Assembly (NCBI GenBank): GCA_021399345.1
Contig: JAAFKI010000073.1
Span: forward strand, 1 to 41,285
DNA: 41,285 bases
Direction: 5' to 3'
DNA from: Candidatus Heimdallarchaeota archaeon
GTDB taxonomy: Archaea > Asgardarchaeota > Heimdallarchaeia > Heimdallarchaeales > Heimdallarchaeaceae
The first letter of the stretch is position 1, and each line of letters starts with the position of its first letter. Made by a program: the position numbers and the translations under genes. Under the pieces are notes generated by a model, which saw nothing but the letters and a program-made list of their open reading frames with translations, was not told the DNA's origin and did not search any database. Positions 17,438 through 25,450 of this stretch are shown here, one piece after another.

Positions 17438-18511
17438 TCATTCACTTCTAATTCCTTGAATATATTCACTAAACCAAATATGTGCTGTATATCTATCTGT
17501 TGTAACAGGAGGAGCCTTGAACCCATAAGCGCAGATTGAACTTATTGGACCACTTCCTGCTCGATTAATAGCTACTTTTGTTGCTCTTATCACATCTACA
17601 AGGGTTCCAGCTGCATTAGGACCATCTAATGTTTCTAACCTAATATCTATTTTAACTGGCATCTCCATGAATCCTTCCCCTCGTATCCAGAAATGACCCA
17701 CGCGCCTATTTCCTAAGAATTCTAGATAGTCTGATGTCCCACTTGCAAGATTTATATCATTGCCAAAAGATTGTTTAATAGCTCTTTCTTTTACTTCACG
17801 TTTGTACTGTTTTCTATCATCATCAAGTGTATTCAACGTTTCAAGCCCACCAGCAACATCTAGTTGGTAGGTGTCCTTTATGATAACACCTTGTTCCCTT
17901 AGAACATCTAGAAATCCTTTATGAAGAACTGTTCCTCCAGCTAATGACTGTAAATCGTCTCCTAATAAACATAAATTTGCTTTTTTGAATTTTCTTGCCC
18001 AAACAGGATTGTTAGCAATACTAGTAGGTGTACAATTTATGAATGCTACTTCTGCATCAAGAGCTGCTTGAGCATATGTTTCAACAGCATTTTCTGCGCC
18101 TGAAGGAAGAGCACAAATTAGAATCTCGGCTCCTGAATCCTTTAAACTTTCAACAACATTTGTTTCAGAACCATCTGCTACTACTATTACTTCGAGTAGA
18201 TGATTCGAAAGGCCATCCTTTACAGGTCCCTTGAGTACTTCGACGTTGGTTTTTTCAACATTCACAAATTGGGGAGTACTATTGATTGGTGCAAATATAG
18301 CCTTTTCTAACTCTTTTCCAACCTTATCAGTATCAACATCAAAGGCCGCAACAATTCGAATATTTTTAGCTTCATAACTACTGATTTTCGGATAAAGAAG
18401 TTTTTTCTTTTTATCTTCAAAGATATTAAGATAATTGATACCTTGAAGTAAACCTGAAGCAATATTCCCGATACCAGCGATTGCTATTTTTATAACGTCA
18501 TTTTTCACCAT
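17438..18511 (-). CDS. Inositol-1-phosphate synthase paralog (divergent)
   Basis: This protein of about 357 residues belongs to the archaeal/actinobacterial myo-inositol-1-phosphate synthase group (COG1260): N-terminal Rossmann IKIAIAGIGNIASGLLQG, a middle NCTPTSIANNP segment, and DGPNAAGTLVDVIRATK near the C-terminus. Compared with the upstream paralog, GGNTDF has become AGGLETL, the KRISKTEAV stretch has become EVKERAI, and DSPNSAG has become DGPNAAG. The lysines aligned with catalytic ones appear to be kept. I chose ATG 18511, preceded by GAGGTG, over an in-frame GTG two codons earlier. It follows the canonical copy by only a few bases, so they form one operon. It may be a second isozyme, a heteromeric partner, or an enzyme with a changed substrate. 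Confidence 0.85.
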   Translation of the reverse strand: MVKNDVIKIAIAGIGNIASGLLQGINYLNIFEDKKKKLLYPKISSYEAKNIRIVAAFDVDTDKVGKELEKAIFAPINSTPQFVNVEKTNVEVLKGPVKDGLSNHLLEVIVVADGSETNVVESLKDSGAEILICALPSGAENAVETYAQAALDAEVAFINCTPTSIANNPVWARKFKKANLCLLGDDLQSLAGGTVLHKGFLDVLREQGVIIKDTYQLDVAGGLETLNTLDDDRKQYKREVKERAIKQSFGNDINLASGTSDYLEFLGNRRVGHFWIRGEGFMEMPVKIDIRLETLDGPNAAGTLVDVIRATKVAINRAGSGPISSICAYGFKAPPVTTDRYTAHIWFSEYIQGIRSE

Positions 18512-18518
18512 TAGCACC

Positions 18519-19601
18519 TCAGTTAGTTATCTCTCCTCTTATGAATTTTTCAACGAGTTCTTTAGCTTCTGAATCTCTTATTTGTTCAGGAGGATGCTTA
18601 AAGAAGTAACTAGAAACGCCTATTAGAGGACCACCAATATTTCTATCTAAAGCAATTTTCAAAGCTCTTATTACATCAATCATAACACCAGCACTATTGG
18701 GTGAATCTTGCACACTCAATTTTAGCTGAGCTGTAATTGGTTGTTCCCCAAAGTTCTTTCCTTTTAACCAAAGATAACATATTTTTTCATCATCTAGAAA
18801 TGGAACATAATCAGAAGGACCAATTCTAGTAGGAACTTCATAAGGTAACATGCTTGTAACAGCTTCAGTTTTTGAAATTCTCTTTGTAATTAGTCTGTGT
18901 TCCTTTTTCATGTTTTCAAAATCTGTATTTCCACCAATGTTCAGTTGAAAAGTTTCATCCAGTTTTATTCCTCTATCATGAGCTAGTGAAACAAGAACAC
19001 GATGTAATATTGTTGCTCCAAGCTGAGATTTTATATCATCTCCTGCAACAGGTATATTCTTATCTGTGAATTTTTGACCCCATTCAGGTTTTGAAGCAAT
19101 AAATGCTGGAATTCCATTTGCAAAAGCTACGTTTGCATCTAATGCAGCTTGTGCATAAACTTTTGATGCCTTTTCACTTCCTACGGGAAGGAAGTTTACT
19201 AATACATCTGCATTAGTTTCTTTTAAAGTATCTACAACATTTACAGGTTGCATTTCAGAGGAATCATAACAGTGAAATGATTCCATCATATGCTGAGCAA
19301 CTCCATCATTAATAGGACCGGGTTTGACAGTTATTCCCTTGTTAGGGACATCTGAAAACTTATTACAAACATTAGGACTTTGCCAGATAGCCTCAGATAT
19401 ATCTTTTCCAATCTTCTTTGTATTAACCTCAAAAGCAGCTACTACTTCAACATCTGAGATATGATACTCACCAAACTTAACATGCATAACCCCAGGTACA
19501 AAATCGTTCTCATCAGCACTTTGGTAATATTCCAAGCCTTGTACCAGAGCTGATGCACAATTACCAAGGCCAGCAATTGCTACTTTAACTTTTTTCGACA
19601 T
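18519..19601 (-). CDS. Myo-inositol-1-phosphate synthase
   Basis: This protein of about 360 residues is a canonical COG1260 enzyme that converts glucose 6-phosphate to 1L-myo-inositol 1-phosphate using NAD. Visible motifs are the nucleotide-binding VKVAIAGLGNCASALVQG, GDDIKSQLGAT, NIGGNTDFENM, KRISKTEAV, IGPSDYVPFL and DSPNSAGVMIDVIRALK, which carries catalytic and substrate contacts. The product feeds archaetidylinositol lipids or compatible solutes in archaea. I placed the start at ATG 19601, encoding MSKKVKV, because GGTGA lies just before it; the upstream in-frame start at 19625 would only add a non-conserved leader of eight residues. It is first in an operon with a divergent paralog. Confidence 0.93.
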   Translation of the reverse strand: MSKKVKVAIAGLGNCASALVQGLEYYQSADENDFVPGVMHVKFGEYHISDVEVVAAFEVNTKKIGKDISEAIWQSPNVCNKFSDVPNKGITVKPGPINDGVAQHMMESFHCYDSSEMQPVNVVDTLKETNADVLVNFLPVGSEKASKVYAQAALDANVAFANGIPAFIASKPEWGQKFTDKNIPVAGDDIKSQLGATILHRVLVSLAHDRGIKLDETFQLNIGGNTDFENMKKEHRLITKRISKTEAVTSMLPYEVPTRIGPSDYVPFLDDEKICYLWLKGKNFGEQPITAQLKLSVQDSPNSAGVMIDVIRALKIALDRNIGGPLIGVSSYFFKHPPEQIRDSEAKELVEKFIRGEITN

Positions 19602-19664
19602 GAGTTCACCTTTTTCTTCAAACACGAAAATTAATTTGAACTATTTGAGCAAAGGAACGTTATG

Positions 19665-19675
19665 CTTTTAAAAAG
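19665..19675 (+). promoter_or_regulatory. TATA box of the epimerase gene
   Basis: CTTTTAAAAAG is centred 25 bases before the ATG at 19695, the spacing expected for a leaderless archaeal transcript. The earlier in-frame ATG at 19662 lies next to this element and would be upstream of the transcript start. Confidence 0.6.
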
Positions 19676-19694
19676 TTTTATCCTATGTGCTCTT

Positions 19695-20615
19695 ATGTCA
19701 TCAAAGAGAAAAACCATTCTTATTACTGGTGGGTTAGGACAAATTGGCTATTACCTTTATGAGGAATTGAAGAGTCAATATAATCTCTGTATATTAGATA
19801 ATAAATCATCATCCAAATTTGAACCTCCCGAAGATGTTATTTTCATTGAAGGTGATATCATAGATGGTGAGGTTTTTTCAAAACTTCCTGAGATTGATTT
19901 TGTAATTCACCTAGCCGCACAGATCAGTATTGAGAAATCTACTCAATCTCCACTTTTTGATGCAAAAATTAATGTAATGGGGACTTTAAATGTTTTAGAC
20001 TATGCTTTAAAGCAGAATGTTCAGAAATTCGTTTATATCAGCTCTGCGGCAATCTTTGGGCACCCAGAATTCCTTCCAATTACTGAAGACCATCCTAGAA
20101 ATCCTCTTTCTCCATATGGTCTGAGCAAGTCAGTTGCAGAGAAATATGTTAAGCTTTTTTCGGAACTATACAACCTGAATACTGCTATAGTTATTCCTTT
20201 CAATTTGTACAGTCCAATTCAAGCTGAAGATGATCCATATGCTGGTGTAATTTACAAATTTATTAAACAAGTGAAAAATGGGAAACCACCCGTTATTCAA
20301 GGAAAAGGGGACCAATCAAGAGATTTTGTGCATGTTAAAGATGCAGCAAAAGCCATCAAACTAGTTCTTGAAGATGTCAAAGGAGATGTTACTGTGTTTA
20401 ATATTGGCTCAGGTAAATCAACTACAATAAATGATTTGGCTAAAGTAATTATTGAAATCAGTGGAAAAGATTTAATCCCTCAATACACAGAAGCAAGATT
20501 GGGGGATATTGACCATAGTTACTCCTCAATTGACCGTGCAAAGAGAGAACTGAACTATAATCCAGTTATTTCTTTAAAAGAAGGTTTAGAAGAACTCTAT
20601 TTAAAGTTGCAATAA
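19695..20615 (+). CDS. NAD-dependent nucleotide-sugar epimerase/dehydratase
   Basis: A 306-residue extended short-chain dehydrogenase. It has the Rossmann motif TGGLGQIG, the cofactor contact HLAAQ, the strand end YISSAAIFG, and the catalytic SPYGLSKSVAEKY (YxxxK). RDFVHVKDAAKA and GSGKSTTINDL are typical of UDP-glucose 4-epimerase-like enzymes. The likely reaction is epimerisation or dehydration of a nucleotide sugar for glycan synthesis. The exact substrate cannot be read from sequence. I chose ATG 19695 because a TATA box sits 25 bases before it; an ATG 33 bases upstream is excluded by that spacing. The gene is divergent from the inositol-phosphate synthase operon, and no glycosyltransferase lies beside it. 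Confidence 0.88.
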   Translation: MSSKRKTILITGGLGQIGYYLYEELKSQYNLCILDNKSSSKFEPPEDVIFIEGDIIDGEVFSKLPEIDFVIHLAAQISIEKSTQSPLFDAKINVMGTLNVLDYALKQNVQKFVYISSAAIFGHPEFLPITEDHPRNPLSPYGLSKSVAEKYVKLFSELYNLNTAIVIPFNLYSPIQAEDDPYAGVIYKFIKQVKNGKPPVIQGKGDQSRDFVHVKDAAKAIKLVLEDVKGDVTVFNIGSGKSTTINDLAKVIIEISGKDLIPQYTEARLGDIDHSYSSIDRAKRELNYNPVISLKEGLEELYLKLQ

Positions 20616-20665
20616 TTTTCTTTTATTACAAAAAGTAAAAATATGACTGATTCTTAGTAACACTG

Positions 20666-22471
20666 ATGCCAGATTTTGTTATCGATACAAATTTCTATAT
20701 TAGTGGGTTTCAAACTTTACCTAATACATTTTCCAAATTTGTTAAAGCTTCCAAAGCTCTCAAATTTGAAATTCATATGACATCCTATATTAAGAATGAA
20801 ATGAGGTTTTTTCTTCAAAGGGAAATTACACCCCATGTAAATTTAGTAGATGTAAATCATTCGGAATTTCAAGAGTTCCTTCGCAAAGTGCATAAACATA
20901 CAACAAATCTTCCACAAAAACCAGATTTGTCTGTTATTTACTTAGCTGATAAATTAGGTGCAACCATTGTGAGTAGTGATCTAAAGCTTCTTGAAACAGC
21001 TGAATTGATTGAAATTCCAACACTTACAAACAGCGCATTCACCAAATTTATTATTGAAGAGAACAAAGATCCTACTTTGAATTCATTCCTTAAAGAACTG
21101 GAAAATAAGTTGATGACAGCTGAAATTCGATATTCAATTGAAAGTACAAATAGATATGATCCAGTAAAACGAATCAGAAAGATAATTGATTCTGCTATAT
21201 CTGTAATTCGAACTGAATATGAAGAAAAAATGACTCAGTTATCTCAAAGTGATTTACCTGAAACAGATTGCTTTTCAATTGAATCCTTACAATTAAAGGA
21301 ACTTCTTACTGAAGTTCAAAGTGATTTACAACGCTTAGAAGATGATTTTAACTCAGGTAAATATATGGAATTAGAAGCAGAATTATTAGCTAGAATTCGA
21401 GAAATAACTGACTACTTAGTGGATTGGAAACTTGCTGTTGATAAAATAGAAGATCACATAATCTACAATGAATCTCTTCAACTTCTAGGTCGATTACATT
21501 ATTTATCCTGCATTAGTTTAGTTGAAAATAAGAAAGTTGATCTTGCTAGAGTCTACATGGATAAATTGATTATGATATTATTACAAAACTCAGAAGCAAA
21601 CGAAAAATATGGCATTGATGTTCATTTCTTACGGATGATTATTCTACTTTTATCAGGACAATTTCAGAGATTGAATTCCTATTTCACTCCAGCTTTTGAG
21701 GATGAATGTAACGAATATCAGAGAGCTGATGTTGTCAATGTTATAAGGGCACTAATCTTGCTAACTGTTATTCTAGGAGGGGAGAAGGCGGTAGAAACAG
21801 CGAAAGATTATGATTATGATAATATTGAATTCATCAATCAACTTGGGTTTAAATTCATGCAGTTAGAAGATTTGCAGAAAGCTGCATTAATGTTTGAGCA
21901 AACTTTTTACCTTTCTTTTAATTCCAAGAATAGAGGATTATGTATAGCTAGTTTAGAATATTTAGGTTGGTTATATTTCTCTGGATTTTATCCTGCTAAA
22001 TCGGTCATTAAAAATCTTTATGAAATTCTGGTTAAGAAATTTCCAGAGATTAAATCTAGTTATCAGGTCAGCTTACAGGTTACTAGTAAACCCAAAGATT
22101 TAGAGAACTTCACTTCGTCTTCATATCAACCTCTTTCTGCACTAGCAATTGATCTTAAATCTCCTCTTTATTGTGTAGGAATCTCTTACATGAAAGAGAA
22201 AAACAAAATCAAGCCGTTAATTAAAGTGATGAACTGGGGAATGATGGCTAGAATTGGCATTATAGATGAGAATCAAGAATTAATTCGCAATTCTACTCTT
22301 GGTAATACTATTCATCTTATTGATGGCAAATTCAAAATTGTACCTGCTTCAGCTCATTTTAGAAAACAACATGATGTAGAGTTGATTTTGCATATAGATC
22401 ATGTTTCACAGCCAACAATTTTGTGTAGATCTCCTGGAGGCTGGGAGTTAACAACTATTACTGATGAGTGA
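20666..22471 (+). CDS. PIN-domain protein with helical repeat region
   Basis: A 601-residue protein. Residues 1-130 form a PIN ribonuclease domain with the acidic residues expected at the active site: Asp7 (VIDTN), Glu45 (KNEM), Asp87 (PDLSVIYLA) and Asp105 (SSDLKLLE). The next ~300 residues are charged helices that look like TPR-type repeats (ALMFEQTFYLSF...CIASLEYLGWLYFSG). The last ~100 residues look beta-rich and end in a basic to aromatic segment. All four acidic residues are present, so a metal-dependent RNA-cleaving activity is plausible. It does not look like a short VapC toxin: it is far longer and has no antitoxin-like partner. It is followed by a KaiC-like ATPase and eS17 on the same strand. 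The domain combination is not one I recognise. Confidence 0.8.
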   Translation: MPDFVIDTNFYISGFQTLPNTFSKFVKASKALKFEIHMTSYIKNEMRFFLQREITPHVNLVDVNHSEFQEFLRKVHKHTTNLPQKPDLSVIYLADKLGATIVSSDLKLLETAELIEIPTLTNSAFTKFIIEENKDPTLNSFLKELENKLMTAEIRYSIESTNRYDPVKRIRKIIDSAISVIRTEYEEKMTQLSQSDLPETDCFSIESLQLKELLTEVQSDLQRLEDDFNSGKYMELEAELLARIREITDYLVDWKLAVDKIEDHIIYNESLQLLGRLHYLSCISLVENKKVDLARVYMDKLIMILLQNSEANEKYGIDVHFLRMIILLLSGQFQRLNSYFTPAFEDECNEYQRADVVNVIRALILLTVILGGEKAVETAKDYDYDNIEFINQLGFKFMQLEDLQKAALMFEQTFYLSFNSKNRGLCIASLEYLGWLYFSGFYPAKSVIKNLYEILVKKFPEIKSSYQVSLQVTSKPKDLENFTSSSYQPLSALAIDLKSPLYCVGISYMKEKNKIKPLIKVMNWGMMARIGIIDENQELIRNSTLGNTIHLIDGKFKIVPASAHFRKQHDVELILHIDHVSQPTILCRSPGGWELTTITDE

Positions 22472-22495
22472 ATTGGTAATAATACTTCCGAAATT

Positions 22496-22505
22496 CTTTT
22501 TATAG
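22496..22505 (+). promoter_or_regulatory. TATA box of the KaiC-like gene
   Basis: CTTTTTATAG is centred about 24 bases before the ATG at 22525, indicating a leaderless transcript that is separate from the upstream PIN gene. Confidence 0.6.
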
Positions 22506-22524
22506 TTAATGCAGAAGAGAACTT

Positions 22525-23244
22525 ATGGAAGTAGTTGAAACAGGGATAATTGGATTAGATGGAATTCTTGGAGGAGGACTACCTAAAGGTAGAACAATTC
22601 TAGTTTCAGGACCTGCTGGAGCCGGAAAATCCACATTTGGAATGCAATTTCTTTATCATGGTATCGTATCTGGTGGAGAAAGTGGAATTTTTGTTTCATT
22701 CGATGAACATCCCGAGCATGTACGAGAAGAAACTTTGAATTTTGGTTGGAACCTAAATGATATTGAAAAGGATAATTTACTTGTAATTATTGATGGTTTT
22801 AGCCCCAGAGCTGGTGTCAGTTCTGAAGAGAAATATCAAACCCCTGTAGATGTTGACGAACTTATAACACAATTAGTAGAAATAATTGATAAGACTTCAG
22901 CTGAAAGAGTTGTCATTGACAGTATAACAGCTTTAGCTTTATCTATGTCATCTGAACAGCAAATCAGGAAACAAATTCTCAAACTCAGTGCAGTTATGTC
23001 TTCTTTAGAGTGTACAACCATCTTAACAAGTGAAATGAGGGGTGGTGTAGTAAGTAGATTTGGTGTTGAAGAATTCATGAGTCAAGGAGTTATAGTCTTG
23101 AACTATGAATATAGAAATAATGTTGCCATACGCAGTATGAATATCCGCAAAATGCGTGGTTTGAAGCATGAAATGTCTGAAAGGCCATTTTCCATAACTC
23201 CAAATGGTATAGAAGTTTATGCAAGTGAGCAATTTTACTTTTAG
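22525..23244 (+). CDS. KaiC/RadA-superfamily ATPase (single KaiC domain)
   Basis: A 239-residue single-domain RecA-fold ATPase. It opens with TGIIGLDGILGGGLPKGRT, the KaiC signature, then Walker A GPAGAGKST at residues 29-37, a FVSFDEHPEHV segment with the likely catalytic acidic residues, and Walker B VVIDSITAL. The C-terminal part has RSMNIRKMRGLKHEMSERPF, typical of archaeal KaiC-like proteins. These proteins are ATP-dependent and usually act in signalling or in control of motility and other processes in archaea; the precise role here is unknown. It has its own TATA box, no Shine-Dalgarno, and sits between a PIN protein and eS17. It is not RadA: the N-terminal helix-hairpin-helix domain is missing. 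Confidence 0.88.
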   Translation: MEVVETGIIGLDGILGGGLPKGRTILVSGPAGAGKSTFGMQFLYHGIVSGGESGIFVSFDEHPEHVREETLNFGWNLNDIEKDNLLVIIDGFSPRAGVSSEEKYQTPVDVDELITQLVEIIDKTSAERVVIDSITALALSMSSEQQIRKQILKLSAVMSSLECTTILTSEMRGGVVSRFGVEEFMSQGVIVLNYEYRNNVAIRSMNIRKMRGLKHEMSERPFSITPNGIEVYASEQFYF

Positions 23245-23274
23245 CCTTATTGTAAAATCTGACTCATAGTAAGG

Positions 23275-23284
23275 TTTAAAATAA
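23275..23284 (+). promoter_or_regulatory. Probable TATA box of the eS17 gene
   Basis: TTTAAAATAA is centred about 33 bases before the ATG at 23313, so the leader would be only several bases long. Confidence 0.5.
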
Positions 23285-23312
23285 GCTGTAAGATGCACCA
23301 GATAGTGATTAA

Positions 23313-23531
23313 ATGGGTAATATTCGAACAAGCCAAGTAAAACGGTTATCCAAACAAATTGTAAGAGATTTTCATGACCAACTCAATACAGAGTTTGAAA
23401 ACAACAAACATGTCGTTGAAGAAGTTTGTTCCACAATGTCTAAGAAAATGCGAAACCTAATAGCTGGGTATGTTACACGCATTATGAGACAATTCAAAGA
23501 TCAAAAAATACAAGTTTTAGAAGAACTCTAA
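23313..23531 (+). CDS. rps17e: Ribosomal protein eS17
   Basis: A 72-residue small-subunit ribosomal protein of the archaeal/eukaryotic eS17 family. MGNIRTSQVKRLSKQIV at the start and SKKMRNLIAGYVTRIMRQ near the end are the family's conserved segments, and the length is normal for archaea. It binds the small ribosomal subunit. The position between a KaiC-like ATPase and a membrane esterase is not a ribosomal operon; eS17 is often found alone in archaea. It appears to have its own promoter. The assignment is firm because the first seven residues and the GYVTR segment match almost exactly. Confidence 0.95.
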   Translation: MGNIRTSQVKRLSKQIVRDFHDQLNTEFENNKHVVEEVCSTMSKKMRNLIAGYVTRIMRQFKDQKIQVLEEL

Positions 23532-23576
23532 GTTCTTTAATAAATTCTTTTTATCTTTTATTTCTTAAGAAGTCCA

Positions 23577-25361
23577 ATGATTCAAGAAAATATATATACT
23601 AACAGAAAGAGACACTCTTCAATGAAGAGATTACCCTTATATTCAAAGCTTGTTGCATTATTTTTGAATTTATTTTGTTTAGTAACAGGGATTATTTATT
23701 TTGCTTATCCAAATAATTCGCATTTTTGGAATTTTGTAGGAATCGTCTACATTTTAACTATTCTTTATGACAGCTCCATAGTTCTTTATATGGGCAAGAA
23801 AGTTAATCCTGAAATAAATCTAGTAAAAAGATTTAGAGTAGCTTCTTATGGATACTATTGCTTTGTAGCTGTTGCCTATCTCCTCATTTTCTTTGTTAAC
23901 TTTATTGGATATGGACCTAATCCTAGTGCAAATGTTGCATTTGGAATCATTGTTATTGGTAGCTATTTTGGGACTTTAATTTATCCTTCAATTTTAATTA
24001 CATTCTTCCTTCTTAAGTTGAATAAAGAAACGTTAGATTATTCAGAGAAGATTACTTCAGAAAAAAAATCGTTGAAGAATGTAGTTTTACTTATTCTTAG
24101 AACAATTATAGTACTAATCAGTATAATTTCTCTCTCTTTAGGAGTTTTGATAGTTATAACAATAATTAATCCAAACTTGTTAAGGTTTTTCGGTTTCGGA
24201 TTAGGTGTTTTTGCTGCTCAAACAAGTCTTTTTTTTGGTCTAGGATGTGTAATTTCAACATTTCTAATATTATATACAGTCAAAAGGTTTACAAAATTTT
24301 TTAAAACTAAACTGGTATCTATTTCAGTTTTAGGATTTACAGTAGCTATATTGTGCCTTATTCCATTATTTTCAACTCCATCATTCAGTGCAGCTGCTTG
24401 TAATGATTTTTCAGAAGCATATAATCCATATTTTGGAGGAAGTTGGGAAACTACAATCGATTCATCTGGTTTCAAGGATTTCTTCTTGAAAAATCCATTT
24501 CAATTGACTGGGTATTTTCTAGGTAGTGGAAATCCTTCTTGTGTCATTATTTCGGATATATTGTATTTTGATGGAAGTACTAGTAATTATTCTGTAGATC
24601 AGAATATTCAACTCTTCTTTGATGCATATTTGCCACCTAACGGTGGCGTTGGATTGCCTGGTGAAAATTCAACGATTATTAGAATACACGGTGGAGGTTG
24701 GGTTCTTGGTGATAAGAATTTAATGAACATAAGAATGATGAATAGATATCTAGCTGCTCAAGGATATTGTGTTTTCGACATTCAGTATGGATTAAATAAC
24801 GTGTCTAATCTAATGGGAGGATTTTCAGTAGGTCCTGAATATGTTTTTGGTAATTTTACACTGGATGATATGGTACGGCATATTGGTAATTTCACTCTGT
24901 TCTTAGAAACTCATTCTTCTGAATATGGGTCTAATCTTGATTCAGTCTTCATTTCAGGAGGTTCAGCGGGAGGCCAACTTACCTGTGCTGTGGCTTTAAG
25001 CTTAGATTCTGGGAATTATACAAGTACTTTTTCCAATGCAATGACAATAAAAGGACTGATTCCCTATTATCCAGCAAACAATATCACAGCAGATTTTGCT
25101 ATTGGTAGTAAAGCAGAATGGGTTGATCCAAATCTATTAGTAGTATCTGACTCCCCTCCAAGTTTAATATTCCAAGGAGCTAAAGATAACTTAATCAGAG
25201 AATCTTTAAGATTTCAGAAAACATATAGTGATTTGGGGAGAAGCGATTGTGCAGTATTAATATTTCCATTCGCTGGTCATGCAAATGATCTTTACTTCTC
25301 AGGGTACTATAATCAAGTGTTTCTCTACTATATGGAGCGATTTTTGTATCTTTACCATTAA
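23577..25361 (+). CDS. Membrane-anchored alpha/beta hydrolase (esterase/lipase-like)
   Basis: A 594-residue two-part protein. Roughly the first 270 residues hold about eight membrane segments. The remainder is an alpha/beta hydrolase of the hormone-sensitive lipase or BD-FAE type: oxyanion loop HGGGW at ~371-375, nucleophile motif GGSAGG with Ser ~463, a probable catalytic Asp in GAKDNL (~540), and His in FAGHAND (~569). By topology the hydrolase domain probably faces outward. N-x-S/T sequons (NYS, NNVS, NFT, NYT, NIT) in that part fit an external location. It would cleave an ester, perhaps a lipid or acylated glycan. A TATA-like TTCTTTTTATC ends ~28 bases before the ATG. The fusion of a polytopic domain to this hydrolase is notable. 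Confidence 0.82.
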   Translation: MIQENIYTNRKRHSSMKRLPLYSKLVALFLNLFCLVTGIIYFAYPNNSHFWNFVGIVYILTILYDSSIVLYMGKKVNPEINLVKRFRVASYGYYCFVAVAYLLIFFVNFIGYGPNPSANVAFGIIVIGSYFGTLIYPSILITFFLLKLNKETLDYSEKITSEKKSLKNVVLLILRTIIVLISIISLSLGVLIVITIINPNLLRFFGFGLGVFAAQTSLFFGLGCVISTFLILYTVKRFTKFFKTKLVSISVLGFTVAILCLIPLFSTPSFSAAACNDFSEAYNPYFGGSWETTIDSSGFKDFFLKNPFQLTGYFLGSGNPSCVIISDILYFDGSTSNYSVDQNIQLFFDAYLPPNGGVGLPGENSTIIRIHGGGWVLGDKNLMNIRMMNRYLAAQGYCVFDIQYGLNNVSNLMGGFSVGPEYVFGNFTLDDMVRHIGNFTLFLETHSSEYGSNLDSVFISGGSAGGQLTCAVALSLDSGNYTSTFSNAMTIKGLIPYYPANNITADFAIGSKAEWVDPNLLVVSDSPPSLIFQGAKDNLIRESLRFQKTYSDLGRSDCAVLIFPFAGHANDLYFSGYYNQVFLYYMERFLYLYH

Positions 25362-25450
25362 CCTCTATTTCTATTATTTTTTAATTCAAACAACATCAAA
25401 CACTATAGATTTGGGAAAAAGATATTAACTTAGTAGCTGAAAAGCTTATC

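Noticed and set aside
17438..19601. The two inositol-phosphate synthases as a recent gene duplication
   Set aside because: The proteins differ along their whole lengths, including at motifs, so the duplication must be old.
20666..21055. PIN domain as part of a VapBC toxin-antitoxin pair
   Set aside because: The protein is four times longer than VapC and no small antitoxin gene lies upstream.
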